A DNA stretch of 35,004 nt from Oscillospiraceae bacterium (GTDB lineage: Bacteria; Bacillota; Clostridia; Oscillospirales; CAG-272). Below are positions 8,074-17,267 of the stretch, piece by piece. The stretch covers positions 1 to 35,004 of the forward strand of contig SVUC01000009.1 in NCBI GenBank assembly GCA_015063455.1, read 5' to 3'. The notes below the pieces were generated by a model. It did no database searches and was not told the origin of the DNA. It saw only the letters and a program-made list of their open reading frames with translations. A program made the position numbers and the translations under genes. Position 1 is the first letter of the stretch; every line of letters starts with the position of its first letter.

Positions 8074-11000
8074 ATGGGAATCGTTGAACAGTATTTATTA
8101 AAACTAAAAACTGAAAAACGACAATGGCGACGTGCTGCAGCAGTGCTGACAGCACTATCGCTTCTTGTAGCTATTGGCGTTTCATGGAATTTGCGTATGA
8201 CAGGTATTACGATCGCCAACGGCGCGACTTGCGGATATGAAGAACATACGCACTCAGAAGATTGTCCTCATGAATTGATTTTGATTTGCGGATACCCGGA
8301 ATATTCCGAAGAAGAACAAGAAATCGCGACTACCATCACAACAGATCCCGAAACAGAGGCTGAAACAGATACAGCAGACACTTCCGAAGAAAGCTCAGGT
8401 GACTCCCCTCAAAAAGAATCTGAGGAAAAAATAATAGAAGAGATTATATATAATAACGAATCCGACGAATCCGACAAGTCCGACGAATTCGACAAGTCCG
8501 ACGATGAATACATAGACAAAAATCCGGAAGAAACACATCCTCAGCATGTACATACAGATGAATGTTATCAAATCAAATATCTATGCGAGATCCCGGAACA
8601 CATACATGTAATTTCATGTTATTCAGATTCCACCGCCGATATTGAAACAGCGGCTATTTGGGAAGAGACATTGCCGCAGCTCACAGGACAGTGGGCAGAA
8701 GACCTTGTATCTGTTGCTCAGACTCAGCTCGGTTATGGAGAGAGTGAACTAAACTATATTTTAGCAGAAGACGGTCAAACAAAAAACGGTATCACACGTT
8801 ACGGTCAATGGTACGGTAATCCTCACGGAGATTGGTCGGCAATGTTCGCTGTGTTCTGTTTGAACTATGCGGATATTCCAGAAGAAAGTGTTCCGTGGAG
8901 TCCCGGTGTATACAACTTGATGCGTCTTGCCGCAGACATGGAAATACTTAACTCTCCGGACGAGTCCATAGGAAATAACGGAAATATTTTGTTCCTCGAC
9001 ACAGATGAAAACGGAAATGCTGACAGAATTGTCATTGTCTCGGGTGGTATTGAAGAAGAAATTTCCGCTATCGGAGGGGACATTGATAATACTGTTAAGG
9101 AAATCACGCTCTCAAAAAGTAACCCCACAATTTTAGGATATATAAACGTTCAAGAAGCTCAGAAAATTTTTCTTGAAAACAATAAAGAGTCCGACGAAAA
9201 TCATATGGATCTCATTGAAGATATTGACGGTAATACGGCAGAAACTGCTACTCCCCCATCAATAACACTTCTTGTAGAATTCCCAGACGAAGGAATAATG
9301 CATATCATCGCTCAAACAAATAACATTGATGTATCAATGTATTATTGGCAGTGGCAGTATTCCATAGACGGCGGCGAGCCGTGGATAGATATTGAAGGGG
9401 ACGGCGGACTTGTCTGTGAACTCGAAGATACTGAAGAAAACTTCTATCGGTATTATCGAGTACAAGGTCACAGAATACACACAATGTTCAGAAAGCTTAC
9501 GCGTGCCACTGAAGGCGAACAGAGCAGCGGTACATCTGAAAATATTGATCTGATCACATCCGATGTCGTAGCGCCGTTCAGTATCGGCAAAAACAATAAT
9601 ATCTATACGATTGATGTTTTTGCGATTCCGTTTACCCCTGACGGCAAACGTTTCACAGGCATCGGTGTTACATCTTTAGGCCAGATAATAGTACAAAATG
9701 CAACAAAAATTTCAGTAAAATCATACTTCGATGAAGAACTCGGTTTGTATCAAAGCGCTTACTTTGGTTCAGAAACCGCAGTTGATGAAGATAATATTAA
9801 TACAGTATGGCGTTACCAAAGAGGAAGAACATACTATTTGGCATATGGAAAGACAAATAACGAGCAGAATAATCGATATTTAAGTGATGCTGATTCCAGT
9901 ATTTCTCTGTATTTACGCTATATTCCGCAATATACCGTAACATTTGAATCAGAAGGATTCAGAGCCGTAACGGAGAAAGTAAACTATAACGAACGCCCAA
10001 CGCTGACGGAGCCAAATACTTGGACTCGTGATGGATACACACTTCTCGGTTGGATAATTAACGGTAACGAGCAGGACGTATTCACATATGAAGATATTAT
10101 AAGCCGTCCCATTACTTCAAATGTTACTTATACAGCAAAGTGGGCATCTGATGTTACAGTCAGCTTTAATTTGGGTGAGTGTTCACAGTTCCTGTATCCG
10201 ATATCGACACAGACTATTAAATACAAAACTTCAATAGATCCTTTGCCAATACCGGAATGGCGCAGTAATACCGCTGAAATGTCTTTCGGCGGTTGGTACT
10301 TGAATCAAGAACTTACCGAACCGGTCACATCATCTTATGAGTTTTTAGAAGATACAATTTTGTACGCAAAATGGAAACCGACAGCAGAAGGTTACTTTGT
10401 ATACTTCATGGACTTTGAGCGAGACGGTCAAGTACCTCTTGTATTGTCAACATACAGTGTCACTGAAGGTTATACCGTATCTCCGTATACACCCGGAAAT
10501 GCACCTGAAGGAACTTTATGGGATGGAAAGTGGTATTTGGACAGCACCTGTACAAAACCGTACAATTTCGCAATCCCGGTCAGCAGTATGACAGATTATC
10601 TGCAGGGTGCTGAAAACCATGACCTTTATCTGTACCCCGGAATACAAGAAGTATGCAGAGCAATTTTCATCACTAACGGTACAAAAATCGATCCTGTTAC
10701 CATTATTAGCGGAGGAACGATCAATCTTGATCATTATATCCCCGAAAGAAACGGATATAAGTTCTCGCACTGGACTCTTGAAGACGGAACAGTAGTATCT
10801 GGTAATCAGGTTCTGAACGAAACAACTACATTCTACGCAGTCTGGTTATCAGACTACATTACATTTGAAGCGGTTCTCAGAATTGAAAATGCCAATGACA
10901 CCGAAATGACACAGGCAAGTATCCTCGGTTCATGGTATGCAAAATCAGGTTCTCAGATCCGTGTAAAGTCCACATACAGCGGAAGCGGCAACAACAGAAC

Positions 11001-13569
11001 AGGCACGCACAGTGTTGTTTGTGTACTGGACGGCGTTGAATATCCCGTTTATACCGATGCCGCTCTGACGAAAAAAGCAACTCTTTCCGATTCGTACGGC
11101 ACATATTTTGTTTATAATAATACCGGAACCACATGGACAGACGAAGTAAACTGGGATGACGTTTACACAGGTGGTGAACTGCCGTACAGTACGCGTCCTA
11201 TCAGTAGTGCAGGTGATACTGTCATCAACTTCGACTATATGTGCGTACGTAATGATATTGTATTTACAATTCCCAATAGCAGCGCATATATTGATGTGTA
11301 CAAGCTGTACCAGGAAGGTTTGATTACCGGTTCAGTTACTTTTAGCGGTACAAAGCCTAACGCCACCGGTCATAACATCGGTGCATCCGGAGTGTCGGCT
11401 ACCAATGTAAGTTGGAGTTATACAGCGTCCACCTCAAATACGGGTAATAACAGATATACACTGCATAACATGAAATATAATCAGCGTATCTATGAGGTTT
11501 ATCCCGTCGGCGGAACTTGGCTTACAACAAAGAGCAGTGCATTCCACTGGTACAAATCTTCAGGAGGGGATCTGTTCTCTTCAAGACGAGAAACACTTTC
11601 TGATGACTTCTTCAAAGGATCCGGAAGACAACTAACACCGTATGGCTTGTCTGCAGAATTTGAAACTCAGTCAAAGATTGCGCTTATGTATGCGGTTGAA
11701 TGTCTCAAGGGTGAGACCGCAGACTTTACAATAAACAACATTGGATATAAGGTTCAAACCCAGCTTTGTGAAGTAGTTAACCATTCGAGTACTTTCTCCC
11801 AAAAAGACCTCATGGGATTCGTAAAAGTAAGCAGTTCTTCCTATTCAAGACTTAGCACTACCACAAGTAAAATAGGAAACACATCTGTAAAAACGCTGTT
11901 TGGTACTACATACTGGGATTACTACAAAGTCTACGATGGTGTAAACAGCCTGAGTGATATTAATAACGCATATATTTTCTATTACACACGAGCAAACATT
12001 GGTCTCCAGTTCGGTTTTGCATACGACAGCAACGACGATGGCAAAAACGATACTGTTGACTACAAGAACATAGCATACGGTGAAAACATATCTGAATATC
12101 AGTATGCTATGCCCAACAATCAGACTCACTCTCTCCTGAACCGTGAAGGTTACAAGTTCATCGGTTGGTTAGATGCCAACGGACATGTTATTGAAGACGA
12201 AGAATGGGAAAGCATGGTAGCATTCGGTATCACCGACAACAGTACGATGGTCTTCATTGCAAAATGGGAAAAGGTCTCGAACAACATCGTTGAATACTAC
12301 GAGGATCGTTCAGCCTCAGAACCATTTGAATCTCATTATTTTGAAGACGGTAACTTGATCCAGTACCCGAATATGACGGTATATCCTGAAGACTGGGTAT
12401 GGCAGAAAAATGAAAATGGTGAGTTTATCCGATTCGACTGGGATGTCCCCATGTACGGTGAAGACGGAACACAGGAAATACTTGTAATCGACGGAAAAGA
12501 AGTTTTAATGAACGTTATCCGCATTTACGGAACCTGGGACGAATCTCACACCAAAGTAGTCTACGATCCTAACGCCCCGCAAGGAGGTATTCCCGGAACG
12601 GCGCCTACTGATTCGGACGAATACACGATATGGCAATCATCAGTTCCCGTCGCACCGCGAGGAAATACCGCAAACACAAATCCAGATATGGTATTCGGCG
12701 GATGGCTTCTCGACAGAGACGGCATTGTATATCAGCCGGGAGACCACGTTCCGGTAAGATGGCCCCGCACAATGATATTCACCGCACAGTGGACTGAAGC
12801 TGAAAAAGCCGTGCATCTTATCTACGATGCAAACGGAGGAATACCGGACAGTCGTTACCCGAACAACTCCGGATTCTCATACAGAAAAGGTTCTGCTGCA
12901 TCGATATGGAACAATGCAAGAACAGAAGGCAGCGCATACTTCACCAGACCCGGCTATAATTTCACAGGATGGAATACCGAGCCTGACGGAAGCGGAGTTG
13001 CTTATCAGCCCGGCTCACGTATTGTGCTCACGGAACCCACAACTGTACTGTACGCGCAGTGGGAACAGCTCATATACACTCTATCATTATATAAGGTAGA
13101 TTCCGAAACCAAAACACCTCTTATGGATGCGATATTCGGTCTCTACAAGTTTGAAAACGGAATGTATGTTCCCGTTCAGTCTCTGACAACGGGTGTTGAC
13201 GGACGCGTAATGTTCCAGAATCTTTTAACGGAAACACGTTACAAGTTGGTGGAAGAAAAGCCACCGAACGGATACGCGATCGTTACCAAAGAGATATACT
13301 TCAGTCTGAAGCCTACTGATAGTATGGTTTCACTCGAATTCTACGACTCATCCGGCAGGGTCATTTCCTCACCCGGAGGTGTTACCGGTGAATTTATTTC
13401 CGGTAACCGACACATTACAATGTATGTGGAAAACCTCCGAGGATATGCGCTCCCGTCGACCGGTGGAGTTGGTACTCACATTTATATACTATGCGGTCTG
13501 ATATTGACCTCAGCACCGCTTGTATACGGACTCAGTTTGAGGCGCAAACGTGAAAGGAGGTTTAGATAG
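8074..13569 (+). CDS. Giant LPSTG-anchored surface adhesin, probable pilus tip protein
   Basis: The 1831-residue protein has an N-terminal export signal at about residues 19-48. Two His/Cys clusters of the form H-x-H-x-x-x-C follow (HTHSEDC near 60, HVHTDEC near 155), separated by an acidic Ser/Thr/Glu linker. A CHAP/NlpC-like domain lies at about 205-290, where the usual nucleophile position reads GDWSAMF with Ser255 in place of Cys, so peptidase activity is doubtful. An Ig-like segment lies near 395-470. Several InlB-type (Listeria-Bacteroides) repeats lie at about 615-930 and 1330-1670, with signatures such as GYTLLGWI and VTYTAKW, and a unique 400-residue block lies between them. A Cna/SpaA-like domain (about 1670-1770) precedes LPSTG at 1793-1797, a hydrophobic span and RRKRERR. 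Sortase substrate; the ligand is unknown. Confidence 0.9.
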   Translation: MGIVEQYLLKLKTEKRQWRRAAAVLTALSLLVAIGVSWNLRMTGITIANGATCGYEEHTHSEDCPHELILICGYPEYSEEEQEIATTITTDPETEAETDTADTSEESSGDSPQKESEEKIIEEIIYNNESDESDKSDEFDKSDDEYIDKNPEETHPQHVHTDECYQIKYLCEIPEHIHVISCYSDSTADIETAAIWEETLPQLTGQWAEDLVSVAQTQLGYGESELNYILAEDGQTKNGITRYGQWYGNPHGDWSAMFAVFCLNYADIPEESVPWSPGVYNLMRLAADMEILNSPDESIGNNGNILFLDTDENGNADRIVIVSGGIEEEISAIGGDIDNTVKEITLSKSNPTILGYINVQEAQKIFLENNKESDENHMDLIEDIDGNTAETATPPSITLLVEFPDEGIMHIIAQTNNIDVSMYYWQWQYSIDGGEPWIDIEGDGGLVCELEDTEENFYRYYRVQGHRIHTMFRKLTRATEGEQSSGTSENIDLITSDVVAPFSIGKNNNIYTIDVFAIPFTPDGKRFTGIGVTSLGQIIVQNATKISVKSYFDEELGLYQSAYFGSETAVDEDNINTVWRYQRGRTYYLAYGKTNNEQNNRYLSDADSSISLYLRYIPQYTVTFESEGFRAVTEKVNYNERPTLTEPNTWTRDGYTLLGWIINGNEQDVFTYEDIISRPITSNVTYTAKWASDVTVSFNLGECSQFLYPISTQTIKYKTSIDPLPIPEWRSNTAEMSFGGWYLNQELTEPVTSSYEFLEDTILYAKWKPTAEGYFVYFMDFERDGQVPLVLSTYSVTEGYTVSPYTPGNAPEGTLWDGKWYLDSTCTKPYNFAIPVSSMTDYLQGAENHDLYLYPGIQEVCRAIFITNGTKIDPVTIISGGTINLDHYIPERNGYKFSHWTLEDGTVVSGNQVLNETTTFYAVWLSDYITFEAVLRIENANDTEMTQASILGSWYAKSGSQIRVKSTYSGSGNNRTGTHSVVCVLDGVEYPVYTDAALTKKATLSDSYGTYFVYNNTGTTWTDEVNWDDVYTGGELPYSTRPISSAGDTVINFDYMCVRNDIVFTIPNSSAYIDVYKLYQEGLITGSVTFSGTKPNATGHNIGASGVSATNVSWSYTASTSNTGNNRYTLHNMKYNQRIYEVYPVGGTWLTTKSSAFHWYKSSGGDLFSSRRETLSDDFFKGSGRQLTPYGLSAEFETQSKIALMYAVECLKGETADFTINNIGYKVQTQLCEVVNHSSTFSQKDLMGFVKVSSSSYSRLSTTTSKIGNTSVKTLFGTTYWDYYKVYDGVNSLSDINNAYIFYYTRANIGLQFGFAYDSNDDGKNDTVDYKNIAYGENISEYQYAMPNNQTHSLLNREGYKFIGWLDANGHVIEDEEWESMVAFGITDNSTMVFIAKWEKVSNNIVEYYEDRSASEPFESHYFEDGNLIQYPNMTVYPEDWVWQKNENGEFIRFDWDVPMYGEDGTQEILVIDGKEVLMNVIRIYGTWDESHTKVVYDPNAPQGGIPGTAPTDSDEYTIWQSSVPVAPRGNTANTNPDMVFGGWLLDRDGIVYQPGDHVPVRWPRTMIFTAQWTEAEKAVHLIYDANGGIPDSRYPNNSGFSYRKGSAASIWNNARTEGSAYFTRPGYNFTGWNTEPDGSGVAYQPGSRIVLTEPTTVLYAQWEQLIYTLSLYKVDSETKTPLMDAIFGLYKFENGMYVPVQSLTTGVDGRVMFQNLLTETRYKLVEEKPPNGYAIVTKEIYFSLKPTDSMVSLEFYDSSGRVISSPGGVTGEFISGNRHITMYVENLRGYALPSTGGVGTHIYILCGLILTSAPLVYGLSLRRKRERRFR
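8461..8511 (+). repeat. In-gene short tandem repeat (Ser-Asp-Glu/Lys)
   Basis: Units of nine bases, TCCGAC followed by GAA or AAG, recur in tandem and encode SDE/SDK steps in the acidic linker of the adhesin. One unit has TTC in place of TCC. The repeat could vary in length by slippage without leaving the frame. Confidence 0.6.
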
Positions 13570-13667
13570 AGGCCTCCCTCAACGGCGTAAAATCTGTCTT
13601 ATGCGCCCTGCTGAATCCCCACAATATAAAAATATTAAAAAATTTTTAATTCAGAAAGGAAAATACC

Positions 13668-15464
13668 ATGAAAAAGTTTTTATCCCTCATTATGGCGATA
13701 GCATTGGTTCTATCCCTCTGCATTACAGTTTCTGCTGATGAAGAAACAACTAACCCTCCTGCAAACACAGGTTCCATTACTATCACCAACGCGACTATTG
13801 ATCAGACTTACAAGGTCTACAAAATCTTCAGCGCATCATATGATGATACAACTTCAAGTAATAAAGCTGTATCATACATCATTGATGAAGATTGCCCCTA
13901 CGCAGATATCCTTTTAGGTAAGACAGCTCCTCTGCCAAGTGGAAAGAAATTATCAGATTATTTCAACTACGTAGAAAACACAGGTGCTGTTACAAAGAAA
14001 GATGCAACAGTCGACTCTGAGCTTATTGCTTACCTGACTGAGGTCGTAGACCAAGATACCACAAAATTTGAAGCCGAAATAAAAGCAACTGAATCTAAAA
14101 TTACATTCACCGGTCTTGATTACGGTTACTATCTTATCACAAGTACTCTCGGTACGGTTGTTACCATCAACTCCACCACTCCTTCTGTTTCTGTAATCGA
14201 TAAAAACCAGAAGCCTGCAGTTGGGTTCGAAAAACTTATCCAGACCGGTACAGACGATAATGGTAATCCAACATGGGATACTTATAACACCGCTTCAGTT
14301 GGCGAAAAAGTTACATATAAAATTACTTTCAAGGCTACCAACTATGACGGTTCTGCTTTAATCAAATACTACTCTATCCACGATACTTTTGGTACAGCTA
14401 TTTATCCCGATTTCACTTCAATCGAACTTACTGTCGGCGGAGAAACTTTAGATAAAGGTTACTATCTCTGCCATATGGCCCCCGGCACTTCCACTGGTCA
14501 CAAAAGCGAAGCTAAAATTGGAACTTGGGACGGCGAAAGCAACGATGCTGAATGGTATCTTGTACAAGTAAGTGACACAGAATTCCGTATTTCTATTCCG
14601 TGGCTTGACGGTCACTCATTAGAAGCCGTAACCGGTTCTACCATTACTACTCACAAACTTAACTTTGCCACAACAACTTCAAAATTCACTTCTCCTATTG
14701 ATGTTACACTTACCTATGATGCTGTAATCGAAGCAAATGCTGATATCGGTGGCGGTGCTACAACAAATCTTATCAATACTGCCCGTGTTTCCTGGGTAAC
14801 AGAACATGATAACACGTTCGCTTCATATTCACAAGTTTACACAAACGTATACGGTCTCGGTCTTATTAAAGAAGACGGCAGCACACATGCAAACCTTGCA
14901 GGTGCGGAATTCAAGCTTTACAAAGATCAGAGCTGCACAGACGATATAAATGTAATTCCTACAGGTATTGAAGGCGTGTACATCGTTGACAGTACTGTTG
15001 CGCATGACGGTATAAATCATGATACCGTGCAAGATTCAAGAACATATTACGGCTTCGATGAAGGTGCGACAGCCACCAACCTTGTAGTATCTCAGGTAAA
15101 TGGTAGACTTGTTATTCTCGGTCTTAAAGAAGGCACATATTACCTCAAGGAAACCAAGGCTCCTGACGGATATAATTCGTTGGCACATCCTGTTTCCATT
15201 GAAGTAAGCGCTGCAAATACAGCAGGTTTCTCCATTTTTGCAGATGCAAGCGGTGAAGTTGCTGATATTCAGCAGGAAGACGGTGTTCACACAGAACATA
15301 TTTATCGAGTAGCAAGTTTAACCGTAGAGAACAGCCAGGGTGTTGAACTTCCTTCCACAGGTGGTACAGGAACAATGCTCCTTATCACAATAGGCTCCAT
15401 AGTTGCTATGGCATTTGCTGTGCTTCTTATCACACATAAGAAGATGTCCGTTTACACAGACTAA
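13668..15464 (+). CDS. LPSTG-anchored isopeptide-forming major (backbone) pilin
   Basis: The 598-residue protein has a signal peptide likely cleaved after Ala23 (CITVSA). The N-terminal domain starts TYKVYKIFSASY. A fimbrial D2-type isopeptide domain begins near residue 185 (AVGFEKLIQTG, VGEKVTYKITFKAT). A SpaA-like prealbumin fold spans about 395-540 (GLIKEDGS, LAGAEFKLYKD), with the pilin E-box YYLKETKAPDGYN (Glu495). The sorting signal LPSTG is at 561-565, followed by a hydrophobic span and a short basic tail. VIDKNQKP at about 178-185 is the best candidate for the Lys-bearing pilin motif. Sortase C would polymerise it through that Lys and LPSTG. GAAAGGAAAATACC precedes the ATG. It lies just upstream of the class C sortase, the usual backbone position. 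Confidence 0.92.
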   Translation: MKKFLSLIMAIALVLSLCITVSADEETTNPPANTGSITITNATIDQTYKVYKIFSASYDDTTSSNKAVSYIIDEDCPYADILLGKTAPLPSGKKLSDYFNYVENTGAVTKKDATVDSELIAYLTEVVDQDTTKFEAEIKATESKITFTGLDYGYYLITSTLGTVVTINSTTPSVSVIDKNQKPAVGFEKLIQTGTDDNGNPTWDTYNTASVGEKVTYKITFKATNYDGSALIKYYSIHDTFGTAIYPDFTSIELTVGGETLDKGYYLCHMAPGTSTGHKSEAKIGTWDGESNDAEWYLVQVSDTEFRISIPWLDGHSLEAVTGSTITTHKLNFATTTSKFTSPIDVTLTYDAVIEANADIGGGATTNLINTARVSWVTEHDNTFASYSQVYTNVYGLGLIKEDGSTHANLAGAEFKLYKDQSCTDDINVIPTGIEGVYIVDSTVAHDGINHDTVQDSRTYYGFDEGATATNLVVSQVNGRLVILGLKEGTYYLKETKAPDGYNSLAHPVSIEVSAANTAGFSIFADASGEVADIQQEDGVHTEHIYRVASLTVENSQGVELPSTGGTGTMLLITIGSIVAMAFAVLLITHKKMSVYTD

Positions 15465-15466
15465 TT

Positions 15467-15549
15467 TAATCGGACATAAATACTGAATAAAACGGTCTTA
15501 GTAATCTTCGGGAGGAGATTGGTTTTTCCTCTCTCCTCCCGTCCGATTA
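15467..15549 (+). ncRNA. Nested RNA hairpin between backbone pilin and sortase C genes
   Basis: An outer stem TAATCGGAC (15467-15475) pairs perfectly with GTCCGATTA (15541-15549). Inside it a 10-bp stem CGGGAGGAGA (15509-15518) pairs with TCTCCTCCCG (15532-15541); the two stems share one base. No strong U-tract follows. The likely roles are to stabilise the upstream pilin message, or to attenuate transcription so that pilin outnumbers sortase. Confidence 0.6.
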
Positions 15550-15571
15550 CCATGACAGAAGGGAGATGTCT

Positions 15572-16420
15572 ATGAGAAATCACAAAACAGTAATTATTCT
15601 GACAGTCGGTTTTCTGATAGGCATCTCCGTGCTGTTATATCCGTCTATCAGTAATTATTGGAACTCAAAAACCCAGAGCCGCGCTATCGTCGATTACGAA
15701 TCCGTCCTCGACAATTTGACAAAAGAGGACTACACGGCCTTGTTTCAAGCCGCATACGATTACAATGCCGCGCTATATGAAACGGAATATCCCCTCCGCG
15801 ACTATAAAAACGTCACAGGTTACAACGACACACTGAAAGTCACGGAAAACGGCGTTATCGCTTACGTAAAAATCGAAAAAATCGGAGTGGAGCTTCCTGT
15901 TTACCACGGTACGTCTGACGAAGTACTGAACAAAGGTGTCGGGCATCTCGAGGGTTCAAGCCTCCCTGTTGGCGGTGAGAGCACACACAGTGTTATGTCA
16001 GCTCACCGCGGTCTCCCGAGTTCTAAGCTATTCACTGACCTCGACAGACTTGAAATAGGTGACACTTTTCAGATCACGGTTCTCGATCAGATTCTGACTT
16101 GTCAAATTGATCAGATAAAAGTAATTACTCCCCGTGAGATCGAAGACCTGAAGATCATTGACGGAAAGGACTTCTGCACGCTGTTCACCTGTACCCCTTA
16201 CGGTATCAATACACACAGACTTCTGGTTCGCGGGGTCAGAATCGAAACAATTACGGAAAAACCTGTTATTTATGTTGCAAACGAAGCGTTCCGCATAGAA
16301 CCGTTACTCGTTACCCCTGCAGTTGCTGCACCGATGGTACTCGTATTTCTGATTCACCTTATGATAAAGTACAGAGAACCTCCAAAGAAAAAAGAAGGAG
16401 ATTTGGATAATGAGAATTAA
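15572..16420 (+). CDS. srtC: Class C (pilus-polymerising) sortase
   Basis: This 282-residue membrane transpeptidase has an N-terminal span (residues 5-22) and the sortase triad: His145 in SAHRGLP, Cys207 in TLFTCTPYG and Arg216 in THRLLVRG. The TLxTC and THRLxVRG motifs and a C-terminal hydrophobic span (VTPAVAAPMVLVFLIHLMI) are typical of class C enzymes, which link pilin subunits through LPxTG and an internal Lys. Of the two close ATG codons, the one at 15572 fits because GGGAG lies six bases before it and directly abuts the ATG at 15566. No DPW/DPF-type lid motif is obvious before the catalytic domain. It follows the backbone pilin and overlaps the next gene. Confidence 0.93.
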   Translation: MRNHKTVIILTVGFLIGISVLLYPSISNYWNSKTQSRAIVDYESVLDNLTKEDYTALFQAAYDYNAALYETEYPLRDYKNVTGYNDTLKVTENGVIAYVKIEKIGVELPVYHGTSDEVLNKGVGHLEGSSLPVGGESTHSVMSAHRGLPSSKLFTDLDRLEIGDTFQITVLDQILTCQIDQIKVITPREIEDLKIIDGKDFCTLFTCTPYGINTHRLLVRGVRIETITEKPVIYVANEAFRIEPLLVTPAVAAPMVLVFLIHLMIKYREPPKKKEGDLDNEN

Positions 16421-17267
16421 AATTATATATATCTGCATCGCCGCAATTTTCATCCTTTCGATGCCAATTACAGCCTTCGCGCAGGAATTTGATGCGAATC
16501 GTATCGGGTCGATCTCAGTTACCCTCACGGAACAGGCCGGCGCTGAATTATCCGTTTACTACGTTGCGACGGTAAAAATCAACGAACGAGGAAATTTGAG
16601 CTATACCTATACCGATGAGTTCGAAGACTGCGGTACCTCGCTTGACGATTCTCGTCTTGCCGCAAAACTCGATTTGTTCGTTGAAGGTAATGCTGTTCCA
16701 GTAGCGACTCTTTTCACCGACAGTTACGGCAAGGTTGTTTTTGACAATCTTCCGCTTGGACTTTACTTTGTTAAGCAGATAAGTTCTGCCGACGGAAACA
16801 CAATTTGTACGCCGTTTATGGTGACAGTTCCGTCTAAAATCGACGGTAAGTACGTATACGATGTAAATGCGTCTCCTAAAACTGAGGTTGTAAAGCTTAT
16901 TTCTGTTACAATCAAAAAGGTGTGGAACACAGATTCAGCCGTACCTGCAGCTGACAGTGTTACGGTACAGCTCTTGCGTGATGGAATTGTTGTAAGAACT
17001 GCTGAGCTGAACAAGCAGAATAACTGGACAGTTGTTTATAAAGATATGCCCATGAGCGATTTATACAGTATAAATGAAATAAACATCCCCGAAGGATTCA
17101 CGGCGACTTATTCGCAAAAAGATTACGAATTCACTGTTACAAACAGTTCTTCTCTGATACAGACCGGTCAACTTATTTGGCCTATTCCTATTCTCGTGAT
17201 TGCTGGTCTTATGTTAATTGCTGTCGGTACAGTCATGTTGAGAAAATCGGGTAAAGCAAATGCGTAA
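16410..17267 (+). CDS. Minor pilin / Cna-B surface protein with variant LIQTG sorting signal
   Basis: The 285-residue protein has a signal peptide probably cleaved after AFA (residue 24). The first SpaA-like domain is at about 30-155 (ISVTLTEQAGAELSVYYVA; GLYFVKQISSADG as a degenerate E-box with Gln for Glu). A Cna-B domain follows at about 165-245 (SVTIKKVWNTD, with ELNKQNNW and YSINEINIPEGF). The C-terminus holds LIQTG at 249-253, a hydrophobic span (LIWPIPILVIAGLMLIAVG) and a basic tail. Family members usually read LPQTG; here Ile replaces Pro at position 2. The gene overlaps the end of sortase C by 11 bases and the next sortase start by 8, so the three are translationally coupled. Likely role: pilus base or minor subunit attached to the cell wall. 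Confidence 0.85.
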   Translation: MRIKIIYICIAAIFILSMPITAFAQEFDANRIGSISVTLTEQAGAELSVYYVATVKINERGNLSYTYTDEFEDCGTSLDDSRLAAKLDLFVEGNAVPVATLFTDSYGKVVFDNLPLGLYFVKQISSADGNTICTPFMVTVPSKIDGKYVYDVNASPKTEVVKLISVTIKKVWNTDSAVPAADSVTVQLLRDGIVVRTAELNKQNNWTVVYKDMPMSDLYSINEINIPEGFTATYSQKDYEFTVTNSSSLIQTGQLIWPIPILVIAGLMLIAVGTVMLRKSGKANA

